In this document: piece by piece, positions 1 through 5,840 of the stretch | Layout: each line of letters begins with the position of its first letter | Numbering within the stretch: position 1 is the stretch's first letter | Notes under the pieces: model-generated | What the model was told of the DNA's origin: nothing | The model's database searches: none | Seen by the model: the letters and a program-made list of their open reading frames with translations, nothing else | Made by a program: the position numbers and the translations under genes | NCBI GenBank assembly: GCA_003554345.1 | Contig: PWGE01000139.1 | Location: 1-5,840, forward strand | DNA: 5,840 nt | DNA from: T1SED10-198M sp003554345 [NCBI: Candidatus Sumerlaeota bacterium] | Lineage (GTDB): Bacteria; Sumerlaeota; T1SED10-198M | Direction of reading: 5' to 3'

Positions 1-255
1 ATTCGGGTTGACTCTTCCAGTCCCCGGGTTGTTCAGATTAACTATGATGTCTATAATCACCGCGGGAAGCCAGTGGATATGGAGATATATCTTTCCACTG
101 ATGGAGGAGAGCATTATACAAAACGCCTTTCTTCCCTGGAAGGTGATGTGCGGAATGTGGAGAGTGGTACAAATAAGCTGATCAAATGGGACGCCTATCA
201 GGATTTAGGAGCAGTACATGGAGATGATTTTCGACTGAAAGTGGTGGCTTACAGT
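1..255 (+). other. Fn3-like N-terminal beta-sandwich segment of the flavoprotein (incomplete)
   Basis: The translated segment alternates hydrophobic strands with a central LSTDGGEHYT turn and a closing DDFRLKVVAYS strand. This resembles the 'V-vYDL-D-dG-V-vevS-DGG-yt' modules found in secreted proteins of environmental bacteria. It precedes the Rossmann fold directly, with only a short linker. The resemblance is by eye; its N-terminal strands, and any further domains or signal peptide, lie upstream of the window. Confidence 0.55.
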
Positions 256-3012
256 CACCCGGTGGAAAGATATGACATTATCGTAAATGCGGGTTCTTTA
301 GGAGCAGTAGCTGCTGCTTTACAGGCGGCACGGGACAACCCGGAGGCAGAGATACTTCTGCTTGAACCGACCGACTGGTTGGGGGGTCAGGCAACCTCGC
401 AGGGTGTTTCTGCCATTGATAATGCCTATACCACGCATATGGTGGATACACCTGAATTTTATGCCAGAGACTGGATGGAGTTTCAGGAGCTGGTTAGAGA
501 AAATCCGGAAGAGGCACCCGGTACTGGCTTTGCCGGCGAAAATGCCTGTTGGGTGAGTCGTTTTTCCTATGATCCCCGTACCGGCGCCTGGGCTTTTGAA
601 AAAATGATAGAAGAAAAACCGAATATTACCTACCGGGATATGTCGGTTGTAAAAGATGTCTCGACCATGCCTGTTTTTGATGAATATGGCGATGGAAAAG
701 AAATAACCGCTCTGGAAATCATAGAGCGTACTCCTATCAATGATTATGAGCCTTTTGACCGTTTTCTTTCAGAAGAAATTCCTGATTGGTATTCCTATGA
801 GGATTCTCCTTATTTTTCAAAAGAAACTACTGTGATTTTACCGCAAGATTCTGGAAAAGGGATGACGGTGATAGATGGTTCAGAGTTTGGAGATATCATA
901 GTACTGGCGGATGCCAGGTATACAGTGGGCAGAGAACTGGAAACAGAAGAAATCGGAGAAGATGGTGAGTTGCCGGAACTCAATGAAAGAGGGACTCAAT
1001 CATTTGTTTTTACCTTCTGCGTCACAGGGAGCGAAGAGTTTGATGAGGCAGATGACGTGAAAGAACCTTTCCCGGGCTTTATGGATTATTATGAACAACA
1101 GGTAGATGATTACTTTTCGCTGGGGACCCACAGCTGGCAACGTGTCTGGACGTATCGAAGAGTGCTTAATGCGGGAGGACCATGGGAAATGGATACTGTC
1201 AATAAAGATGATGTGTCCATGCAAAACTGGTATCCGGGAAATGATTACCCATATGGAACCCTTTACAAAAATATTGAAGAAGCCCGAAAGGAAAAGGATG
1301 ACTGGCAGGGTGGTGTGATGCTGGATGAGATTGAACAGGCTGAAAAACATGCACTGGCATATTACTTTTATTACAGGGATATAAAACCCGAGGAGATTCC
1401 TTTTGAAATCTACTTGTTACGGGGCGATGATGAACTCAATATGATGGATACCCACTCAGGTTTGTCTAAAAAACCTTACTTTAGAGGAACAAGGCGTATA
1501 GTAGGGTTAAATAATTTTCGCATAACAGAGCGCTTCTATAATACCCGTGAAGATGCTTCTCATTTTTATTATGATTCCATTGGAATAGGGAATTATCCTA
1601 CAGATATTCACCCAAATCATGAATATGATTTTGGCATCACTCCGGAAGTTTTATATCCGGAGCCATTCTATATCCCATACCGCTCTCTGGCTTCTCATAA
1701 TGTACGGAACCTGTTAGCTGCCGGGAAAAACTATGCGACAACTTTTATTACGAATGCCGGATATCGCCTCCATCCCATTGAGTGGGCGGCTGGCGTTGGT
1801 GCAGGCGGAGCAGCGGCTTTGATGGATACATATGACGTTACCAATTACGATCTGTTGGACATCCCCTTACTTCGTGAATTACAGGCTAACGTGAAGAAAA
1901 ATTCACCTCTCTCATGGCCTGAACAGGATGATTCAAAAATGCCTGAAATTACGGGAGATGTGGTAATTAATGATTTTGCCCCCCCTTCTCCGGGTGACAC
2001 TTTTCCCATAGAAGTATACCATCATGGCTCAGCAAAAGTAAAAGCCTTTTATCAGGGGGGAGAATTAGAAACATCTCATGAAAAAGTAAATGGCCGTTTT
2101 CTTATAGAGGATAATGTTATCGAAGATCCTTTAAAATGGGTGAGAATTGAATGTTACGATGAAGAAGGTGTTTATATGGAGTCATTAACAGTCAATGAGA
2201 TTGGTGAAGACCTGACCGAGAAAATGGTGATAAATAATAATGAACCTGTCTATACCTCTATTCCTTTTGATATAGAAGTTGTTTTTCCTGTGGCAGATAA
2301 AGTGGCTCTCTATACAGAAGAAGGTTTTCTGGAAAAACAATCTACGCCTGTCGATGGCACATTCTACTTTGATTCAGTGGTACTAGATCACCGTTCTGCA
2401 TGGATTGAAGCAAGAGGATATACAGATGATGATGAACTGGTCGGTACACTCCGACAGGATATAGCGTATGAAGATGGTTTTATAATGGTAAATGAGGGTG
2501 ATCTGCCATTGACTGGAGAAGAGGTGCAGATACTGGTTTCTCATCAGGAAGCGGCTGAAATAAAGCTCCTTATAGACGGGTATACAGTGGGCGAAAGTGA
2601 CGTTTCTCAAAACGGTTTGTTTGAGTTTTACCATACCTTTGAAGAAGCCGGCAAGTATTCTCTGGAAGCTTTATGCTACGATACAGATGGTTCTTTACTT
2701 GATACTTTAGAGACGACGGTTGAATCTCATCCTACAGATACATTTGTGGTTGTGAATAAAGGAGAAGATGTTAAAGCATTCGAACCATTTACAGTGAAAG
2801 TCTATCATCCCACAGCCCATAGTGCTTTTATAACTGCTGAGGATCAATGGGAACGAGGTGAGACAAGACAGCGGGTGGGACACTATCTTTTATGGGAAGA
2901 TGAGGGCTTTAACACCCCTGGTGACCGCTGGATAGCTGTTTACTGCTATGATAGAGATGGTAATGAAATTGACCGTCTTGTTGCAGAGTTTGTCGTCCTG
3001 CCTGAGGATTAA
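1..3012 (+). CDS. Multidomain FAD-dependent oxidoreductase with Fn3-like and Ig-like domains, 5' partial
   Basis: The frame is open from base 1 and ends at TAA 3010-3012, giving 1003 visible residues. The GTG at 73 lies inside a beta-sandwich domain already under way (INYDVYNH..GKPVDMEIYLSTDGG), so I treat the gene as partial. Bases 1-255 look Fn3-like. Bases 268 to about 1875 form an FAD_oxidored-type module (often labelled FAD-dependent oxidoreductase or, loosely, xanthan lyase). It has a Rossmann start (YDIIVNAGSLGAVAAAL), the ADP-ribose-side EPTDWLGGQ, a VIDGSEFGD segment, RGTRRIVGL, and the closing FAD motif NLLAAGKNYATTFITNAGYRLHPIEW. No lyase domain is visible. Four tandem beta-sandwich repeats follow (1954-3003). 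There is no C-terminal anchor, dockerin or sorting signal. The protein is rich in Asp and Glu with only five cysteines, which fits an exported protein, but the signal peptide would lie outside the window. The substrate is unknown. The flavoprotein assignment is firm; the extracellular location is inferred. Confidence 0.87.
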   Translation: MRVDSSSPRVVQINYDVYNHRGKPVDMEIYLSTDGGEHYTKRLSSLEGDVRNVESGTNKLIKWDAYQDLGAVHGDDFRLKVVAYSHPVERYDIIVNAGSLGAVAAALQAARDNPEAEILLLEPTDWLGGQATSQGVSAIDNAYTTHMVDTPEFYARDWMEFQELVRENPEEAPGTGFAGENACWVSRFSYDPRTGAWAFEKMIEEKPNITYRDMSVVKDVSTMPVFDEYGDGKEITALEIIERTPINDYEPFDRFLSEEIPDWYSYEDSPYFSKETTVILPQDSGKGMTVIDGSEFGDIIVLADARYTVGRELETEEIGEDGELPELNERGTQSFVFTFCVTGSEEFDEADDVKEPFPGFMDYYEQQVDDYFSLGTHSWQRVWTYRRVLNAGGPWEMDTVNKDDVSMQNWYPGNDYPYGTLYKNIEEARKEKDDWQGGVMLDEIEQAEKHALAYYFYYRDIKPEEIPFEIYLLRGDDELNMMDTHSGLSKKPYFRGTRRIVGLNNFRITERFYNTREDASHFYYDSIGIGNYPTDIHPNHEYDFGITPEVLYPEPFYIPYRSLASHNVRNLLAAGKNYATTFITNAGYRLHPIEWAAGVGAGGAAALMDTYDVTNYDLLDIPLLRELQANVKKNSPLSWPEQDDSKMPEITGDVVINDFAPPSPGDTFPIEVYHHGSAKVKAFYQGGELETSHEKVNGRFLIEDNVIEDPLKWVRIECYDEEGVYMESLTVNEIGEDLTEKMVINNNEPVYTSIPFDIEVVFPVADKVALYTEEGFLEKQSTPVDGTFYFDSVVLDHRSAWIEARGYTDDDELVGTLRQDIAYEDGFIMVNEGDLPLTGEEVQILVSHQEAAEIKLLIDGYTVGESDVSQNGLFEFYHTFEEAGKYSLEALCYDTDGSLLDTLETTVESHPTDTFVVVNKGEDVKAFEPFTVKVYHPTAHSAFITAEDQWERGETRQRVGHYLLWEDEGFNTPGDRWIAVYCYDRDGNEIDRLVAEFVVLPED
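1954..3003 (+). repeat. Four tandem Ig/Fn-like protein repeats at the flavoprotein C terminus
   Basis: Four consecutive units of about 80-89 residues lie at roughly 1954-2193, 2221-2463, 2476-2718 and 2737-3003. Each opens with a VxN-type strand (VVINDF, MVINNN, IMVNEG, VVVNKG). Three have a PF-like turn before a strand (FPIEVYHH, PFDIEVVF, PFTVKVYH). Each has a central G-x-F/Y strand and closes with an aromatic strand ending in a CYDxDG-like turn (ECYDEEG, LCYDTDG, YCYDRDG; unit 2 has RGYTDDD). The similarity is at protein level only; I see no nucleotide repeat, so the duplication is old. Such modules usually act as spacers or as carbohydrate- or surface-binding domains. The role here is not determinable. 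Confidence 0.72.
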
Positions 3013-3016
3013 GAAA

Positions 3017-3053
3017 AGGATAAAAAAAGACTTTTACGAGAAAATATTATCCT
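3017..3053. terminator. Possible weak bidirectional terminator between convergent genes
   Basis: In the 47-base gap between the two stop codons, AGGATAA (3017-3023) is matched by TTATCCT (3047-3053). The loop is long, 23 bases. On the minus strand the right arm runs into a T-rich stretch (TTTTCTT); on the plus strand a T run follows at about 3061-3067. A smaller AAAA/TTTT pair sits inside the loop. The stem is AT-rich and the loop large, so this is a weak candidate supported mainly by its place between convergent genes. Confidence 0.3.
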
Positions 3054-3059
3054 GTAAGA

Positions 3060-5615
3060 TTATTTTTTGTCAAGAATGGATCGGACTTTATTGCAAAAAT
3101 CTTTAATGGTAAACGGCTTCTGAATAAATTGTGCCTCGGTATCAAGTATATTATTATGTGTGATCACATTTGATGTATAGCCAGACATGTATAAAACTTT
3201 TATGCGGGGCTTCATTTTCTGTATGGCCTGTTGGAGTTCTTTACCGTTCATCTGGGGCATTATGAGATCTGTAATGAGAAGATGGATATCCCTGTCATAG
3301 GAATCGCAGAGAGATAAGGCTTCCCGGGGTTTTTCAGCAGAAAGAACTTTATACCCGTGATCTTCAAGAATCATTTTTGCTACAGATAAAATCTGGGGAT
3401 CGTCTTCTACGATTAAGATGGTTTCCGAGCCCCCTTTTTCAACGGTTGGCTGATATTGCTTCTTGGATTCTACTTCTCCCTGGTGCCGGGGAAGATATAT
3501 CTTGAAGGTTGTTCCTTTTCCAGGGGTACTGTCTACATCTATAAAGCCATTGTTTTGTCTGATAATACCATACACCGTAGGAAGGCCAAGACCGGTACCC
3601 TTTTCTGCTTCCTTGGTTGTAAAGAAGGGATCAAAGATCTTGTGAAGGGTTTCCCTTTTCATGCCACAGCCATTATCGCTTATGGACAGCAAGACATATT
3701 TGCCTGGTTTTATATGAGATTGAGGTGAAGAATAGAATGTATCAATAAAGATGTTTTCTGTTCTTATGGTGAGTTGACCTTTACCTTTAATAGCGTCTCT
3801 GGCATTGACACACAGGTTCGCCAGGATTTGATGAACCTGACCGGGATCGATTTTTACAGGTGTCACTTCCGATGCGGGGAGCCACTTAAGATCAATGTTT
3901 TCGCCGATAATGCGACCAAGCATGGCGAGCATTTCACTCAGAGTTTTGTTAAGATCCAGCGCTTGAGGTTTTACTGTTTGTTTTCGGGCAAAAGCGAGGA
4001 GTTGACCTGTTAATCTTGCAGATTGCTGAGCAGCCTTTTGTATTTCTTTAAGATTTTGAAAGAGGGGTTCTTTGCTCTCAATTTTGTTGAGGGCCATTTC
4101 TACATTACCCATGATGACTCCCAGCATATTATTAAAATCATGAGCCACACCACCAGCTAATCTTCCTACCGCCTCCATTTTCTGAACCTGCCGTAACTGG
4201 GCTTCCAGTTCCTTACGCTCCGTTTCCATTCGCTTATGTCTGGTGATATCCATTATCAATCCTACTTTACGAACAGGTTTGCCGTTTTTATCTCTTATGA
4301 CACCTGCTGACTCTCTGACCCAGCGAATGTTCCCATCTTTTCTGATAATACGGAATTCATATTCCAGCGGCTTATCTTCGGATTGTCTGATAACAGGCTG
4401 ATTCATACGTTTTACATAACTTCGATCAGCCGGGTATACCATCCTTAAAAAATCTTTTGAAGTGCCTTTGAATTCTCCTTCATCCAGCCCAAAAAGAGCT
4501 TCACATTCTTTCGACCAATAGAGTGAGTCAGTATTCAGGTCATATTCCCAGCTTCCTGCATTGGCAAAAGAATGAGCCTGGGAAAGTCTTTTTTCATTTT
4601 TTCTGAGGTTTTCTTCAACCTTTTTACGCTCGGTGAGAACTTTTTCACGCTCAGAGAGAAGTCTTGCAAGCCGGATATTGCTGTGACTGAGTTGCGATAT
4701 AATATCTCCCAGATTATTAAAAAACCGTATAACTGCCTCAAGCTTCTCACGGCTCCAGCGTGGCACCTCTTTCAATGCTTGCAGATATTCCTTTTGATTG
4801 AAACCGTATTTTTGGGCTTGCTTTTTGAATGTATCAAGATTGATTTCTTCATCTTCAAAGAAAAATTGTCCGGAAAACAGGTTTGCCACATGGCTGTCTC
4901 CTGCATAAACAGGAGTGGCTACGTCCCACATATTATTTTTGCATTTGTATAATTTATACTGGCCCGGTTCGATATACCTTGCAAGTTCTCTGTCACTTTC
5001 GATGCAATGCTTTCTGGATTTTGGATGAGCTCTGTGAAAATCCCAGCAAATCTTTTGAAAGCCGGTTTTTGCCAGAATGTTTCCTTTAAGGTCTATAATA
5101 GCCATTCCAATACCTGTTAACTTATGAAAATCATCAATTAAGGACTGGAGGGTCCTGATGTCAATGATTTCTTCCAGGCGTATGGCGCCAGCTTTCCCTG
5201 TTGGGGGGAGTGTGCTGTTCACTTCTTTGGAATGTTTTTGAGCTTTTTGACGATGAGTTAAGTGGTGGTATATCCAGATATTACCCTTGAAAACATTATC
5301 TTCAAAGACCGGAATATAATCCTGTAACAGTATACGGCCGTCGTTGAGAATAACTTCTTGTCCCTTTACTTCTTTACGTTTTGAAATTAAAGTATCCCTG
5401 AGATTGGCAAACTGGCGGGGATTGGAGAGAAAAGGTTTGATTTTTTCGACAAGCTGAGGATAAGAGATTTCTTCTGGCGTATCCGGCGAAAGTGAGAAGT
5501 ATTTGCAAAAGGAGGGATTGATCTGCAGTACTTTTCCTCTTTCATCTTCTATAACGACCCCTTCTTCCATGTTCTGAGCAAGATAAAGAAAATAAATGTA
5601 ATGATTTTGAACCAT
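3060..5615 (-). CDS. Soluble hybrid sensor histidine kinase (PAS-PocR-PAS-HisKA-HATPase-REC)
   Basis: This is a complete gene of 851 residues, from ATG 5615-5613 to TAA 3062-3060. It has a PAS domain (about 8-120), a PocR ligand-sensing domain (about 146-312, with C190, C204 and C225), and a charged coiled coil (about 315-348). A second PAS/PAC follows (about 345-462), then HisKA with phospho-acceptor H492 in GGVAHDFNN. The HATPase (about 590-712) has an N box around N604, G1 DNGCGM (D647), FDPFFTTK and G2 GTGLGL. The C-terminal receiver (about 732-848) has acidic D738/D739, phospho-acceptor D783, S811 and K833. All catalytic residues are present. No membrane segment or signal peptide is visible, so it should act in the cytoplasm. 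It should autophosphorylate on sensing a small molecule and pass phosphate His to Asp, then probably to an unseen partner. No Shine-Dalgarno is obvious. M16 is an alternative start, but M1 retains the N-terminal PAS helix, and no ATG, GTG or TTG lies further upstream before the in-frame stop at 5691-5693. Confidence 0.95.
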   Translation of the reverse strand: MVQNHYIYFLYLAQNMEEGVVIEDERGKVLQINPSFCKYFSLSPDTPEEISYPQLVEKIKPFLSNPRQFANLRDTLISKRKEVKGQEVILNDGRILLQDYIPVFEDNVFKGNIWIYHHLTHRQKAQKHSKEVNSTLPPTGKAGAIRLEEIIDIRTLQSLIDDFHKLTGIGMAIIDLKGNILAKTGFQKICWDFHRAHPKSRKHCIESDRELARYIEPGQYKLYKCKNNMWDVATPVYAGDSHVANLFSGQFFFEDEEINLDTFKKQAQKYGFNQKEYLQALKEVPRWSREKLEAVIRFFNNLGDIISQLSHSNIRLARLLSEREKVLTERKKVEENLRKNEKRLSQAHSFANAGSWEYDLNTDSLYWSKECEALFGLDEGEFKGTSKDFLRMVYPADRSYVKRMNQPVIRQSEDKPLEYEFRIIRKDGNIRWVRESAGVIRDKNGKPVRKVGLIMDITRHKRMETERKELEAQLRQVQKMEAVGRLAGGVAHDFNNMLGVIMGNVEMALNKIESKEPLFQNLKEIQKAAQQSARLTGQLLAFARKQTVKPQALDLNKTLSEMLAMLGRIIGENIDLKWLPASEVTPVKIDPGQVHQILANLCVNARDAIKGKGQLTIRTENIFIDTFYSSPQSHIKPGKYVLLSISDNGCGMKRETLHKIFDPFFTTKEAEKGTGLGLPTVYGIIRQNNGFIDVDSTPGKGTTFKIYLPRHQGEVESKKQYQPTVEKGGSETILIVEDDPQILSVAKMILEDHGYKVLSAEKPREALSLCDSYDRDIHLLITDLIMPQMNGKELQQAIQKMKPRIKVLYMSGYTSNVITHNNILDTEAQFIQKPFTIKDFCNKVRSILDKK

Positions 5616-5631
5616 TATTTGTAGCTTTTTA

Positions 5632-5667
5632 CAGGAAATAATATTTTTCTTCCGGACTTTTTTCCTG
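5632..5667. promoter_or_regulatory. Inverted repeat in the kinase leader, possible operator or hairpin
   Basis: CAGGAAA (5632-5638) and TTTCCTG (5661-5667) form a perfect 7-bp inverted repeat with a 22-base spacer. It sits 16 bases upstream of the kinase start codon. The spacer contains the palindrome TCCGGA (5651-5656). It could be a regulator-binding site or a transcript hairpin near the ribosome-binding region. The symmetry is seen directly; any function is inferred. Confidence 0.3.
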
Positions 5668-5720
5668 CCTCTCCTCTGAAAATAAACTCTTCAAAATACA
5701 ATGTACTTTAATAAAAAAAG

Positions 5721-5800
5721 TTGCACCTTACCATTGGCTTGCTGCTTTCCCGGGAGCGCCGATCTCCGACTTACAGACCGCCTATGGCGGGATTGGCCTC
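5721..5800. other. GC-rich hairpin-forming island in AT-rich intergenic DNA
   Basis: By hand count, 48 of 80 bases are G or C, against 23 of 80 in the preceding 80 bases and 9 of 40 in the following 40. It contains the palindrome TCCCGGGA (5748-5755), a GGAG/CTCC stem (5753-5756 with 5764-5767), a tight CCGCC-TAT-GGCGG hairpin (5778-5790), and two direct copies of ATTGGC (about 5733-5738 and 5792-5797). It could be a small structured RNA, a leader element of the kinase transcript, or a dispersed intergenic repeat. It matches no riboswitch consensus that I recognise. Confidence 0.4.
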
Positions 5801-5840
5801 TTATTCTTAAAATAAAACCTTTTTGAGACGCAAAATATTG

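Larger units (their letters stand above)
5616..5840. other. Non-coding leader and intergenic region upstream of the kinase
   Basis: I find no convincing coding frame, tRNA or rRNA here. The 225 bases must include the kinase promoter, yet no clear -35/-10 pair or sigma-54 GG-N10-GC box stands out on the minus strand. AT-rich stretches at about 5690-5720 are the most promoter-like part. A purine-rich AGAGGAGAGGCAGG (minus strand, about 5664-5677) resembles a ribosome-binding site but has no start codon at a useful distance. The neighbouring gene beyond 5840 is not visible. Confidence 0.5.

Noticed and set aside
73-75. GTG as the true start of the flavoprotein
   Set aside because: The frame is open to base 1, and the residues before 73 complete a recognisable beta-strand pattern of the same domain, so translation almost certainly begins upstream.
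1000-1350. Antisense open frame of 116 codons within the flavoprotein gene
   Set aside because: It lies wholly opposite a strongly conserved FAD module, its translation has no recognisable domain, and no ribosome-binding site is evident.
3050-3057. TCCTGTAA shared between the convergent gap and the kinase leader (minus strand, 5636-5629)
   Set aside because: An 8-base match between two short AT-rich spacers is easily due to chance, and the flanking bases do not extend it.
4572-4952. Plus-strand open frame of 126 codons opposite the kinase
   Set aside because: Its sequence is the complement of the coiled-coil and PocR coding region; the hydrophobic, Phe-rich translation is typical of antisense frames of Lys/Glu-rich coding DNA.
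5697-5705. Odd palindrome TACA-A-TGTA as an operator
   Set aside because: It is very short and AT-rich, expected by chance in such sequence, and not tied to a recognisable promoter.
5750-5792. GGGAGCG...CCGCCUAUGGCGG as a ZTP (pfl) riboswitch
   Set aside because: The CCGCC forms its own tight hairpin with GGCGG instead of the conserved CCGCCUGGGC element, and the upstream ZTP pseudoknot sequences are missing.
5815-5840. AAACC...GACGCAAA resembling part of a c-di-GMP-I (GEMM) riboswitch
   Set aside because: The GACGCAAA core is not followed by GCC, the flanking CC/GG stem is absent, and the window ends before a second helix could be tested.

Overview
The window holds two long genes in convergent orientation plus a short leader region. 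The base composition is moderately AT-rich. The kinase architecture (PAS, PocR, PAS, HisKA, HATPase, receiver, with no membrane segment) is common in Desulfobacterota, Spirochaetota and related anaerobic, environmental lineages. The flavoprotein, with Fn3/Ig-like appendages, is of a type seen in such groups and in Cloacimonadota- or Verrucomicrobiota-like genomes. I cannot fix the phylum from this sequence alone.

Layout. Bases 1-3012 (+) are the 3' part of a large multidomain FAD-dependent oxidoreductase; its start lies outside the window. From N to C it shows a Fn3-like beta-sandwich fragment, a full FAD_oxidored-type module, and four diverged tandem beta-sandwich repeats of about 80 residues each. 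Bases 3013-3059 are a 47-base convergent gap with a weak inverted repeat that could end transcription from both sides. Bases 3060-5615 (-) are a complete 851-residue soluble hybrid sensor histidine kinase with all catalytic motifs intact. Bases 5616-5840 are non-coding as far as I can see. This stretch is the kinase leader, with a 7-bp inverted repeat, and an approximately 80-base GC-rich, hairpin-prone island between AT-rich flanks.

Functional links. The two genes are convergent and cannot share an operon, so nothing here shows that the kinase controls the flavoprotein. The kinase probably senses a small cytoplasmic ligand through PocR and/or PAS and passes phosphate through its C-terminal receiver to a partner not in the window. 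The flavoprotein is probably exported, judging by its appended beta-sandwich domains, but its signal peptide would be upstream of base 1.

I did not find a convincing new multi-gene system, CRISPR array, tRNA, rRNA or insertion sequence. The points most worth a second look are the flavoprotein architecture, its altered dinucleotide-binding motif, and the GC-rich intergenic island.
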